Below are positions 56,315 through 64,000 of a stretch of 64,000 nt of DNA, one piece after another. How positions within the stretch are numbered: position 1 is the first letter of the stretch; every line of letters begins with the position of its first letter. The stretch is from Streptomyces sp. MA5143a. Lineage in GTDB: Bacteria > Actinomycetota > Actinomycetes > Streptomycetales > Streptomycetaceae. The translations under genes and the position numbers were made by a program. The stretch is from the NCBI RefSeq assembly GCF_900290235.1, contig NZ_OLMK01000026.1:124001-188000 (forward strand). Reading direction: 5' to 3'. The notes under the pieces are model-generated. The model was not told where the DNA came from. It did not search any database and worked only from the letters and a program-made list of their open reading frames with translations.

Positions 56315-56369
56315 TGTGCAGAAGCGCTGTGGCCCTCGTCTGCCGGCGCTCGTGCCGACACCGGTGGCT

Positions 56370-56383
56370 GTTTCACGTGAAAC
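56370..56383. promoter_or_regulatory. parS: parS (pair member 1)
   Basis: Perfect palindrome in the convergent rplI-MATE interval, 31 bp (three helical turns) from the next site. Confidence 0.95.
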
Positions 56384-56400
56384 AGCGTGAACCGGGTGAT

Positions 56401-56414
56401 GTTTCACGTGAAAC
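56401..56414. promoter_or_regulatory. parS: parS (pair member 2)
   Basis: Perfect palindrome, 31 bp centre-to-centre from the one at 56370; the closest pair in the window. Confidence 0.95.
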
Positions 56415-56428
56415 GACGTTCGGCTCGC

Positions 56429-57766
56429 TCAGCGGGTGGCGCCGGTGACGATCCAGCGGCCCGAGCGGGAACGAAGCCACAGGGTCAGCATGCGGACCGC
56501 CATCATCAGCGTCATCGCGCCCCACAGGGCTGTGAGGCCACCATGGAAGGTCGGGACGAGCAGTGCGGCGGGCGTGAAGACCGCGAGGGTTACCAGCATG
56601 GCCCGGGCCAGATAGGGCCCGTCCCCTGCGCCCATCAGTACGCCGTCGAGCACGAAGACAATCCCCGAGATCGGCTGGGCGAGCGCCACCACGATCAGTG
56701 CGGGCAGTGCGGCCTCCTGGACCGCCGGATCGCCCGTGAAGATCGGGATGAACAGAGGGCGGGCCGCGATCACCGCAAGCCCGAGAACGGCACCCGTGGT
56801 GATCCCCCACTGGACCATGCGGCGGCAGGCCTCGCGGGCACCCTGAGCGTCGTCGGCGCCGAGATACCGGCCGATGATGGCTTGCCCGGCGATGGCTATC
56901 GCGTCCAGGGCGAAGGCAAGCAGGCTCCAGAGCGACAGGATGATCTGGTGGGCGGCGATGTCCTCGTCGCCCAGTCGGGCGGCGACCGCGGTGGCGATCA
57001 TCAGGATGGCGCGGAGGGAGAGCGTACGGGCCAGCAGCGGCGCCCCCGCCTGAGCGGAAGCGCGTATCCCGGCTGTGTCTGGTCGCAGTGAAGCACCGTG
57101 TCTGCGTGCGCCGCGGACCACGACCCAGAGGTATGCGGCGGCCATCCCGCACTGAGCGATGACCGTTCCCCAGGCGGAACCGGCTATGCCGAGGTCGGCG
57201 CCGTAGACGAGTCCTGCGTTGAGGGCGCCGTTGGCGACGAAGCCCCCGACGGCGACGTACAGCGGAGTCTTGGTGTCCTGGAGGCCACGGAGGACGCCCG
57301 TGGCGGCGAGCACGATGAGCATGGCTGGGATGCCCAGTGCCGAGATCCGCAGATAGGTCGTGGCATAGGGGGCGGCTGTCTCTGACGAGCCGAAGAGCGT
57401 GACCAGGGCAGGCGCCGTGGGCACTACGACCGCGACGACGACAGCGCCAAGGAACAGAGCGAGCCAGATGCCGTCCATGCCTTGGCGGATGGCCGCTCTG
57501 AGATCGCCGGCTCCGACCCGCCGGGCGACGGCCGCCGTGGTGGCGTAGGCGAGGAAGACGAAGACGCTCACGGCAGTGACGAGGAGGGCGGAGGCGACTC
57601 CCAGACCGGCGAGTTGTGCGGTGCCGAGATGGCCGACGATGGCGGTGTCGACCATGAGGAAAAGAGGCTCGGCGACGAGCGCGCCAAAGGCCGGAACTGC
57701 GAGTGCGACGATCTCGCGGTCGTGGCGTCGACGGTCGGCCTGGGAGGTCGCTGGAGCCTGTGTCAT
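56429..57766 (-). CDS. MATE family efflux transporter (DinF-like)
   Basis: 445 aa, 12 transmembrane helices. It begins REIVALAVPAFGALVAEPLFLMVDTAIVGHLGTAQLAGLGVAS, the hallmark MATE opening; GVLRGLQDTKTPLYVAVGGFVANGALNAGLVYG and GQAIIGRYLGADD are also typical of the DinF branch. It exports drugs or metabolites using Na+ or H+. The substrate is unknown. ATG at 57766; a TTG/GTG run just upstream is possible. Convergent with rplI, with the parS pair between. Confidence 0.93.
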   Translation of the reverse strand: MTQAPATSQADRRRHDREIVALAVPAFGALVAEPLFLMVDTAIVGHLGTAQLAGLGVASALLVTAVSVFVFLAYATTAAVARRVGAGDLRAAIRQGMDGIWLALFLGAVVVAVVVPTAPALVTLFGSSETAAPYATTYLRISALGIPAMLIVLAATGVLRGLQDTKTPLYVAVGGFVANGALNAGLVYGADLGIAGSAWGTVIAQCGMAAAYLWVVVRGARRHGASLRPDTAGIRASAQAGAPLLARTLSLRAILMIATAVAARLGDEDIAAHQIILSLWSLLAFALDAIAIAGQAIIGRYLGADDAQGAREACRRMVQWGITTGAVLGLAVIAARPLFIPIFTGDPAVQEAALPALIVVALAQPISGIVFVLDGVLMGAGDGPYLARAMLVTLAVFTPAALLVPTFHGGLTALWGAMTLMMAVRMLTLWLRSRSGRWIVTGATR

Positions 57767-58225
57767 GAGCACCAATCTAATCTTCCACAGGTAAGAGATG
57801 CAATCCGCTTGTGACTATTACATCGAGCCTGGTTGAGTGTGTCGTCGCGCACGGATCGTGATGATCTTGATCCTGTTGGGGAAGTTTTTCTTCTGCACAG
57901 CCGGTGGACGGTAAAAGCGCAGGTCAGGGCGGTTCCCTTAGGTGAGGCGAGGGCTTGTTCACAGGGCTGTCCACCGGGTCGTGCACAGGTTTCGCGGAGT
58001 TCTCCACAGCATCTGGGGCGTCGTCCACATGGCCTGTGGATAACCAGATTGGCTGAAGGTGCCCGCGGGCCTACGGTGGTGCGGCGCCCACTCCCTCGGC
58101 AGACCGCGGAAACCTCGCAAAACCGACGTGCCGTAAGCGGAGTTGGGCCTCTCATTTGTCAGTGTCGTGCCGTAGAACTGAAAAGCACGGCGAGGTCCGC
58201 TCGGCGGACGGGAGGAGGCCGCTCG
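57767..58225 (+). promoter_or_regulatory. MATE-dnaB divergent region with DnaA-box cluster
   Basis: 459 bp. TGTGGATAA (inverted perfect TTATCCACA) at 58035-58043, with one-to-two-mismatch boxes TCTTCCACA (57781), CTGTCCACC (57967), TTCTCCACA (58000) and TCGTCCACA (58021). Four lie in about 75 bp (57967-58043), some 180 bp upstream of the dnaB start. The dnaB promoter should be here; control of dnaB by DnaA is a possibility. The open frame upstream of dnaB in this region is not coding. Confidence 0.6.
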
Positions 58226-59698
58226 GTGAGCATTTCCGAGCCCCTGGACGACCCGTGGGCCGACAGCGGACCCAGTGATCGTCTGCCTGCCTCCCGACGA
58301 CGCCACGACGGCGGCCGGGGACGGGACGATCAGCACGACCGCGGCCGGGACAACGGGGAGTGGGACGGCGGGGGTTCGGCCTTCGAACGTGTGCCGCCGC
58401 AGGACCTCGACGCGGAGCAGTCCGTCCTCGGTGGCATGCTGCTGTCCAAGGACGCCATCGCCGACGTCGTCGAGATCCTCAAGGGCGCCGACTTCTACAA
58501 GCCGGCCCACGAGACGATCTACCAGGCGATCCTTGACGTCTACGCCAAGGGCGAGCCCGCCGACCCCATCACCATCGCCGCCGAGCTCACCAAGCGCGGC
58601 GAGATCACCAAGGTCGGTGGCGCCTCCTATCTGCACACCCTGGTGCAGACGGTGCCGACGGCGGCGAACGCCGAGTACTACGCGGAGATCGTCCACGAGC
58701 GCGCCGTCCTGCGCCGCCTGGTCGAGGCCGGCACCCGCATCACCCAGATGGGATACGCGGCCGACGACGACGTCGACGAGATCGTCAACAGAGCGCAGGC
58801 GGAGATCTTCGCGGTCACCGAGCAGCGCACCACCGAGGACTATCTGCCGCTCGGCGACATCATGGAGGGCGCGCTCGACGAGATCGAGGCGATCGGTTCA
58901 CGTTCCGGAGAGATGACCGGCGTGCCGACCGGCTTCACCGATCTCGATCAGCTCACCAACGGACTCCACCCCGGTCAGATGATCATCATCGCGGCCCGTC
59001 CCGCCATGGGTAAGTCCACGCTGGCGCTGGACTTCGCCCGGGCCGCCTCCATCAAGAACAATCTGCCGAGCGTGATCTTCTCGCTCGAAATGGGCCGCAA
59101 CGAGATCGCGATGCGTCTGCTCTCCGCGGAAGCGCGCGTAGCCCTGCACCACATGCGTTCCGGCACCATGACCGACGAGGACTGGACCCGGCTGGCCCGC
59201 AGGATGCCGGACGTCTCGGCCGCGCCCCTCTACATCGACGACTCCCCGAACCTGTCGATGATGGAGATCCGAGCCAAGTGCCGCCGCCTGAAGCAGCGCA
59301 ACGACTTGAAGCTCGTCATCATCGACTATCTGCAACTGATGCAGTCAGGCAAGCGGTCCGAGAGCCGTCAGCAGGAAGTCTCGGACATGTCGCGAAACCT
59401 GAAGCTGCTGGCCAAGGAGCTGGAGTTGCCGGTCATCGCGTTGTCGCAGCTCAACCGTGGTCCCGAGCAGCGTACGGACAAGAAGCCAATGGTCTCCGAC
59501 CTGCGTGAGTCCGGTTCCATCGAGCAGGACGCCGACATGGTCATCCTGCTGCACCGCGAGGACGCGTACGAGAAGGAGTCCCCGCGCGCCGGCGAGGCGG
59601 ACATCATCGTAGGCAAGCACCGTAACGGTCCGACGGCGACGATCACCGTCGCCTTTCAGGGGCACTACTCGCGGTTCGTGGACATGGCCCAGACCTGA
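58226..59698 (+). CDS. dnaB: replicative DNA helicase DnaB
   Basis: 490 aa. A disordered His/Arg/Gly/Asp-rich head (about 1-55), the N-terminal collar domain (PPQDLDAEQSVLGGMLLSKDAIADV, about 57-160), a linker, and the RecA-like motor with Walker A ARPAMGKSTLAL, Walker B LVIIDYLQLMQSG, SQLNRGPEQR and the arginine-finger region. It is the hexameric fork helicase, loaded by DnaA with probable help from the DUF721 protein. No intein. The GTG at 58226 is chosen because GGAGGAGG lies upstream; the frame is open from 57833 but that part is non-coding. Confidence 0.98.
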   Translation: MSISEPLDDPWADSGPSDRLPASRRRHDGGRGRDDQHDRGRDNGEWDGGGSAFERVPPQDLDAEQSVLGGMLLSKDAIADVVEILKGADFYKPAHETIYQAILDVYAKGEPADPITIAAELTKRGEITKVGGASYLHTLVQTVPTAANAEYYAEIVHERAVLRRLVEAGTRITQMGYAADDDVDEIVNRAQAEIFAVTEQRTTEDYLPLGDIMEGALDEIEAIGSRSGEMTGVPTGFTDLDQLTNGLHPGQMIIIAARPAMGKSTLALDFARAASIKNNLPSVIFSLEMGRNEIAMRLLSAEARVALHHMRSGTMTDEDWTRLARRMPDVSAAPLYIDDSPNLSMMEIRAKCRRLKQRNDLKLVIIDYLQLMQSGKRSESRQQEVSDMSRNLKLLAKELELPVIALSQLNRGPEQRTDKKPMVSDLRESGSIEQDADMVILLHREDAYEKESPRAGEADIIVGKHRNGPTATITVAFQGHYSRFVDMAQT

Positions 59699-59766
59699 TC
59701 CGACCGGTCGGCCGTCCGGAATGAAATGTGCTCGACGTGCGTGGCCGAGCCGGGTGGACTGAGCCC

Positions 59767-61155
59767 ATGACACAACCTCTGGAAGAGCTGCTTCCCGCCA
59801 CCCGCCGGGCTCTGCTGCACCGTATCGCCGTCGCTCAGACCGAGGGCCGCGCGCCGTCCTTGGTCGCCGCGGTCGTGCGGGACGGCAGGATGGTGTGGAA
59901 CGGGGCACGGACCTCAGTCGACGGCCATGCGCCGGACGCGGATGTTCAGTACCGGATCGGCTCGATCACCAAGACCTTCACGGCGGTGCTGGTCCTGCGA
60001 CTGCGGGACGAGGGCCTGTTGGATCTCGGTGATCCGCTGGAGAAGCATCTGCCCGGCACCAATGCGGGGGAGGCCACCATCGCCCACCTGCTCGCCCACC
60101 TGGGCGGTCTGGCGGCCGAATCGCCCTCCCCCTGGTGGGAGCGGACCCCCGGCTCCCTGCGTCCGGAACTCGCCGATGTGCTCGGCGAGGAGCCGCACCG
60201 GCATCCCGTCGGCCGCCGCTTCCACTACTCCAACCCCGGTTTCACTCTTCTCGGCGCGCTGGTCGAGCGGATGAGGGGCGCCTCCTGGGAGGACGTCCTG
60301 CGGCGCGAGGTGCTCGAACCGCTGGGCCTCACCCGCACGACGTGGCACCCCGAGACGCCGCACGCCGGCGGGTGGGCCGTCCACCCCTGGGCCGATGTGA
60401 TGATGCCGGAGCGGGTCGAGGACCTCGGAAAGATGGGCCCCGCAGGGCAACTCTGGTCGACCGCAGGGGACTTGGCTCGCTTCGCCGCGTTCTTGGCCAA
60501 GGGCGACGATCGGGTGCTGGGCGCGGCGTCGGTTCAGGAGATGCGGATGCCTGCCGCTGCCGCGGGTGACGCCGCTGATGTGTCGGCCGGCTCGGCGTAC
60601 GGGCTGGGCATGCAGATCCAGGACCGGGACGGCCGATTGCTCGTCGGCCATGGAGGATCGGTACCCGGCTACCTCGCACAGCTGACCATCGGCGTCGAGG
60701 ACGACGTCGCCGCCGTGGTGCTGGCCAACTGCACCTCCGGGCCGGTGGTGTCGGAGGTGGCCGCCGATCTGGTCCACATCGTGGCGGAGGCTGAGCCGCG
60801 CATTCCGGAGCCGTGGCGTCCGCTGCCCGAGGTCGACCGATCGGCCCTGGAACTGGTGGGGCCTTGGTACTGGGGGACGTACAGCTTCGTGCTGCGACTC
60901 ATGGCCGACGCAAGTGTGTCGTTGGAGCCGCTGTCGGGCACGGGGCGCAGCGCTCGCTTCCGGCGCGACGACGACGGCGGCTGGACGGGCCTCAACGGAT
61001 ACTTCGCGGGCGAGCGCCTGCAGGCCGTACGAGGGCCCGACAAGCGCGTGAGTCACCTGGACATCGGCTCCTTCGTGTTTACGCGTCAGCCGTACGAGGA
61101 GGGTGCTCCGGTGCCCGGTGGAGTGGATCCGGAGGGGTGGCGCGGGATCGCGTAG
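59767..61155 (+). CDS. serine beta-lactamase-family hydrolase (class C/S12-like)
   Basis: 462 aa. SxxK motif SITK (Ser66, Lys69), YSN motif (Tyr154-Ser-Asn156) and a third motif HGG in LVGHGGSVPGYL, giving a complete S12/class C active site. A C-terminal 90-residue domain (SALELVGPWYWGTYSFVLRL) resembles the lipocalin-like domain of D-aminopeptidase/esterase relatives. No signal peptide, so it is cytoplasmic, which argues for an esterase or peptidase rather than a beta-lactam resistance enzyme. ATG at 59767 with GGTGG; downstream of dnaB by 68 bp. Confidence 0.88.
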   Translation: MTQPLEELLPATRRALLHRIAVAQTEGRAPSLVAAVVRDGRMVWNGARTSVDGHAPDADVQYRIGSITKTFTAVLVLRLRDEGLLDLGDPLEKHLPGTNAGEATIAHLLAHLGGLAAESPSPWWERTPGSLRPELADVLGEEPHRHPVGRRFHYSNPGFTLLGALVERMRGASWEDVLRREVLEPLGLTRTTWHPETPHAGGWAVHPWADVMMPERVEDLGKMGPAGQLWSTAGDLARFAAFLAKGDDRVLGAASVQEMRMPAAAAGDAADVSAGSAYGLGMQIQDRDGRLLVGHGGSVPGYLAQLTIGVEDDVAAVVLANCTSGPVVSEVAADLVHIVAEAEPRIPEPWRPLPEVDRSALELVGPWYWGTYSFVLRLMADASVSLEPLSGTGRSARFRRDDDGGWTGLNGYFAGERLQAVRGPDKRVSHLDIGSFVFTRQPYEEGAPVPGGVDPEGWRGIA

Positions 61156-61189
61156 TCGCGGACTGGGCGGGGTGGGGTCCTGGCGTGAT

Positions 61190-61203
61190 GTTTCACGTGA
61201 AAC
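61190..61203. promoter_or_regulatory. parS: parS
   Basis: Perfect palindrome in the convergent interval between the beta-lactamase-like gene and the GNAT gene. Confidence 0.95.
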
Positions 61204-61231
61204 AGCGCCCCCTACCCATTACCGAGGGTGC

Positions 61232-61684
61232 TCAGAGCGAAAGCTTGAAGCCCACATGGGTCGCCTCGAAGCCGAGCCGCTCATAGAAACGGTGGGCATC
61301 GGTGCGCGTGACGTCGGACGTCAGCTGGACCAACTGGCATGCCTGACGTCGTGATTCGGCGATCGCCCACTCGATGAGGTGGGTGCCGAGACCGCTCCCG
61401 CGCTCATCCGCGTGGACGCGCACACCCTCGATGATCGACCGGGTGGAGCCGCGCCGGGAGAGACCGGGGATGATCGTCAGCTGAAGTGTGCCGACGACGC
61501 GGCCGTCGCGGACGGCGACCATCAGGTGCTGGTGGGGGTCACCGCTCAGTCGCTCCAGGGCCGCGAAGTACGGCGTCAGATCGTCCGGCGACTCACGCCG
61601 GGCGCCCAGCGGGTCATCGGCGAGCATGGCGACGATGTCGGCGATGTCGTCCTTGGCCACCGAGCGAATTTCAAGATCTTCCAT
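61232..61684 (-). CDS. GNAT family N-acetyltransferase
   Basis: 150 aa, complete single-domain GNAT. The acetyl-CoA loop is in VRVHADERGSGLGTHLIEWAIAESRR (RGSGLG), with the strand GTLQLTIIPG before it and RFYERLGFEATHVGFKL at the end. It begins MEDLEIRSVAKDDIADIVAMLADDPLGARRE, as in a common actinobacterial subfamily. The substrate is unknown. Single gene convergent with the beta-lactamase-like gene. Confidence 0.9.
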   Translation of the reverse strand: MEDLEIRSVAKDDIADIVAMLADDPLGARRESPDDLTPYFAALERLSGDPHQHLMVAVRDGRVVGTLQLTIIPGLSRRGSTRSIIEGVRVHADERGSGLGTHLIEWAIAESRRQACQLVQLTSDVTRTDAHRFYERLGFEATHVGFKLSL

Positions 61685-61693
61685 GCCAGCACC

Positions 61694-61868
61694 CTACGCA
61701 GGTGCGTTCAGTGCCTCCACGGCGCGGACCAGCGGCGCCAGTGCGGGTTCTTCGCTGCTTCGTCCAGCGCCTCGCGCAGTGCGGCGTCGTTGGTGGGGCG
61801 GGCCTCTGACAGTAGCTTGAGCCCGGCCTCGGAGACCTCGGTATAGAGCACCTTCGCCGCAGTGACGG
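61694..61868 (-). pseudogene. C-terminal remnant of a MarR-family regulator
   Basis: The minus strand reads VLYTEVSEAGLKLLSEARPTNDAALREALDEAAKNP, the end of a MarR-type regulator (dimerisation helix). A frameshift near 61730 then moves to a frame reading LAPLVRAVEALNAPA and a stop (61694-61696). The DNA-binding part is missing: the homology stops where the MFS remnant begins, about 61860, so a deletion joined the two. The match is by pattern only. Confidence 0.6.
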
Positions 61869-62345
61869 CACTGGGCGTCGTCGGCCTGCTGAGCGTCGCC
61901 CGGCTCGTCCCCGACAAACCCAAGCCGCAGGCCGTGCGCCTGCGGGATGAACTGGCGGCCGTCAAGAACGTCCAGATCTGCTCGCCATGGCGATGACCGT
62001 GCTGGGCCCCGGCGGGGTCTTCGCCGCCACCACCTACATCGCGCCGATGATGACCCACGCCGTCGGCTTCGCCGACGCCTCCGTCACCTGGCTCCTCGTT
62101 CTCTTCGGCCTCGGCCGTCAACATCGGCGCCTTCAACCTCGGCAACGCGCTCGCCGCCTGGCTCGGCGGCCTCGTCATCGACGTGATCTTCGGTTCACGG
62201 CGCCCAACTGGGTCGGAGCCGCCCTGGCGGTGAGCGCCCTCGGCGGGCGTTCCTTTCGGCGGCCCTGGAGCGCAAGAGGAACGTGCCGAGCACGGTTGTG
62301 GTCGGCGGAGCCGGGGCCGACCGGCGGACGGTCGTGCACCGCTGA
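61859..62345 (+). pseudogene. decayed MFS transporter (C-terminal part)
   Basis: Five short stretches in changing frames together read as the second half of a 12-helix MFS drug exporter: VTALGVVGLLSVARLVPDKP with RLRDELAAVKNVQI (61859-61975); AMTVLGPGGVFAATTYIAPM and SVTWLLVLFGLG (61987-62115); VNIGAFNLGNALAAWLGGLV (62117-62180); FTAPNWVGAALAVSALGG-like sequence (62194-62240); and LSAALERKRNVPSTVV up to a stop (62253-62345). At least four frame changes and a small internal deletion separate them, and the first half of the gene is missing. It cannot be translated into one product. Likely the former partner of the MarR remnant. Confidence 0.72.
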
Positions 62346-62382
62346 CAGCCGTGTGTCGTCCGTGTCCGCCCGACTCGAGCGC

Positions 62383-63321
62383 TCAGCCCGCCGCCACGGT
62401 CAGCGGAGCGTATCGGCGGGACCAGTCGCCCGGCAGCTCGGAAATCCCGTAGGCCATCACCGCGTTAAAGGCGACCGACTTCAGGCCGTGTTGCTTCACC
62501 CACGCCAGCAGTTCCTCGTGCCGTACGTCGATGTCCGTGCGGAGGGGGAGCCCGGCGTGGGCGGCCAGGGACGCGATGAGCGCCTTCGCCGTCTGTGTGT
62601 CCCGGGCGATCAGCGGTCCGACGACATGGGTGTCCATGTTGGGCCAGGCGGCCGCGTAGCCGATGACTCGGCCGCTCTCCTCGGCGACGCGGATCTGATC
62701 AGCGAAGGCGGGGAGCCGGGTGAGCACGTGAGTGCGGTCCGTGCCGAACACCTCCCCGTCGAGCCGGACGATAGTCGTGAGGTCCTCGGCGGTGGCCGGG
62801 CGGGTGGTGACAGCTCGATCGTCCCCATCGGCCGAGAAGTGTCCCCGGACCATCTCGGCCCGCCCCGTGACCTTGAACCCCAGCTCTTCGTAGAGCGGCT
62901 GTCCGTTGGGTGTCGCGTGCAGCGTCAGAGGGGTCGTCCCGGACTCGGTGATGACGTGGCGCATCAGACGGCGGCCGACGCCCTGCCGGGCGTGTCGCTC
63001 GGCCACCAGCACCATGCCGATCGCCCGAAGGGCCGGGCGGCCCGCCGCTCCGTACTCGGTCACCACACAGGCGGCGACGAGGCCACCTTCCGGGTCGTCG
63101 ATGCCGTAACCGGCCCCGGCTGCCAGCAGCAGCCCCCACTTGTGCTCTTCGCGGGGCCAGCCCCGGTTCTCGGACAAGTCGGCGCAGGCGGTGAGATCGC
63201 GCAGGGTGAGACGGCGGATGGGCAGAGTAGCGGGGGAAGGTGTCGGCACGCGGGCCAGGCTGTCCGACGCAGGACCCCGACGTCCACCGGATTGCTGGGG
63301 GACGTACGCGCTTTTGGCCAT
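62383..63321 (-). CDS. tandem-domain GNAT family acetyltransferase
   Basis: 312 aa with two GNAT units: one with RAIGMVLVAERHARQGVGRRLMRHVI (QGVGRRL) and a second, weaker one with VGPLIARDTQTAKALIASL. It ends ISELPGDWSRRYAPLTVAAG. Two fused GNAT domains are seen in enzymes acting on aminoglycosides or small polyamines, as well as in YitI-like proteins, but the substrate is unknown. The ATG at 63321 is preferred; the frame is open to 63372, where the upstream ATG overlaps a parS and would add LFHVKH. Confidence 0.82.
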   Translation of the reverse strand: MAKSAYVPQQSGGRRGPASDSLARVPTPSPATLPIRRLTLRDLTACADLSENRGWPREEHKWGLLLAAGAGYGIDDPEGGLVAACVVTEYGAAGRPALRAIGMVLVAERHARQGVGRRLMRHVITESGTTPLTLHATPNGQPLYEELGFKVTGRAEMVRGHFSADGDDRAVTTRPATAEDLTTIVRLDGEVFGTDRTHVLTRLPAFADQIRVAEESGRVIGYAAAWPNMDTHVVGPLIARDTQTAKALIASLAAHAGLPLRTDIDVRHEELLAWVKQHGLKSVAFNAVMAYGISELPGDWSRRYAPLTVAAG

Positions 63322-63353
63322 CTTGCCCACAAGCGCACAGAGCACGGACAGGT

Positions 63354-63367
63354 GTTTCACGTGAAAC
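63354..63367. promoter_or_regulatory. parS: parS
   Basis: Perfect palindrome in the divergent interval between the GNAT gene and the HAD gene, about 41.5 kb from oriC. Confidence 0.95.
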
Positions 63368-63427
63368 AGCAACGCGCAGGCACACCCGAGCAGGCGTGAA
63401 GCGTGGGGCTGACTAGCCTCGGCCGCT

Positions 63428-64000
63428 ATGACGCGACTGCACCTGTTCGATCTGGACGGGACCCTGCTGCACCGATCGGCAGCGCCTGTGGAGATCTCAC
63501 GACAACTCGGCCTGGATCACGAGATCGCCGAGCTCGAACGGGACTTCGTGACCCGGCGTATCGATTCACGGATCTACGCGCAGCGCGTCCATCGTCTGTG
63601 CACCGGGCTCACCGAGGTCCATGTCGCCGCTGCCTTCGAGGGGGCGCCCTGGCTCCGGCGCATCCAGGACACCTGGGCCGAGATCCGGGACAGGGGAGAG
63701 TACTGCGCCGTCATCTCTCTCGCCTTCGTTCTTCGTCGAGCGGCTGACGGCGTGGGGTGCGCATGCGGCGTATGGTTCGCTCTTTCCCCCCGTGCCCTTC
63801 GCCGAGCCGGTTGATCCGGCAGGGATCCTCACCCCGGCGGCCAAGGTCGAGATCGCGGATCGCCTCTGCGCGCGACTCGGACTGACTCGCGCGGACTGTG
63901 TCGCATACGGTGACTCGCTGTCTGACGCGGACCTTTTCGGCTCGGTGCCGATCTCGGTCGCCGTAAATGCGGATCAGCATGTGGCCGTGCTGGCCACGCA
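63428..64000 (+). pseudogene. HAD-family phosphatase (SerB-like) with a frameshift; 3' end outside window
   Basis: The first frame (63428-63715) reads MTRLHLFDLDGTLLHRSAAP, giving HAD motif I DLDGT, then ERDFVTRRIDSRIYAQRVHRL and WAEIRDRGEYCAVIS. After the TCTCTCT tract at 63713-63720 the family sequence continues in another frame: SPSFFVERLTAWGAHAAYGS, PAAKVEIADRLCARLGL and the motif IV-like VAYGDSLSDADLFG, on to 64000. Restoring two bases in the TC repeat would join them. It is therefore one gene with a -2 slip (or +1) or a sequence error. HAD/SerB-type hydrolases dephosphorylate small metabolites. The 128-aa product of the first frame would lack motifs III and IV and be inactive. Confidence 0.75.

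Noticed and set aside
57833..58225. 131-codon N-terminal extension of DnaB
   Set aside because: Crosses the DnaA-box cluster and lacks a start signal; GGAGGAGG precedes the GTG at 58226.

Overview
The window is the replication-origin region of a high-GC actinomycete chromosome, almost certainly a Streptomyces. The evidence is a third-position GC-rich codon pattern, many GTG starts, the gene order gyrA-gyrB-DUF721-recF-gnd-dnaN-oriC-dnaA-rpmH-rnpA-yidD-yidC-jag-rsmG-parA-parB, a 1-kb oriC packed with DnaA boxes between dnaN and dnaA, and 14 perfect copies of the Streptomyces parS palindrome GTTTCACGTGAAAC.

Left part (1-11.3 kb): the N-terminus of a class E sortase, a DUF881 protein, the divisome inhibitor crgA, a DnaA-box cluster, a rhomboid protease with an N-terminal zinc-ribbon-like segment, a cyclophilin, a DUF5324 membrane protein, tRNA-Ala(TGC), a small helix-turn-helix protein, a Ser/Thr protein kinase with a long proline-rich tail, a secreted membrane-anchored protein, a 42-codon DLW-39 protein, a small secreted protein and tRNA-Ile(GAT).

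Centre (11.3-31.8 kb): replication and segregation genes. DUF3566, gyrA, gyrB, DUF721, recF, gnd and dnaN all read leftwards. oriC (about 21.5-22.1 kb) follows, then dnaA (leftwards). The ribosome/RNase P/membrane-insertion set rpmH-rnpA-yidD-yidC-jag, then rsmG, parA and parB, read rightwards. A candidate basal unwinding element (two abutting DnaA boxes, a GC spacer and DnaA-trio repeats) lies at the dnaN-proximal edge of oriC.

Right part (31.8-64 kb): a leftward cell-envelope/redox block (DUF6049, murJ, pseudokinase, ECF sigma factor, zinc-type anti-sigma factor, trxB behind a perfect sigma-R-type promoter, trxA). It has the same order as the mycobacterial mviN-sigM-rsmA-trxB-trxC block. 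It is followed by a tRNA nucleotidyltransferase (pcnA/cca), an MFS protein, ino1 with its PadR regulator and a palindromic operator, a class A PBP, a GT87-like mannosyltransferase-type protein, an alanine-racemase-fold protein and FemX. Then come the rpsF-ssb-rpsR-rplI operon, a MATE transporter, a second DnaA-box cluster, dnaB, a serine beta-lactamase-family protein and two GNAT proteins. The right end is decaying DNA: a MarR/MFS gene pair reduced to out-of-frame remnants, and a HAD phosphatase with a frameshift in a TC repeat, cut by the window end.

The genes are mostly core housekeeping, with no insertion sequence, prophage or CRISPR array. The most unusual content is regulatory DNA: the structure of oriC, two DnaA-box clusters outside it, and the parS array with its repeated placement beside terminators and inside coding sequence. 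All calls are from reading the sequence; no database search was run.
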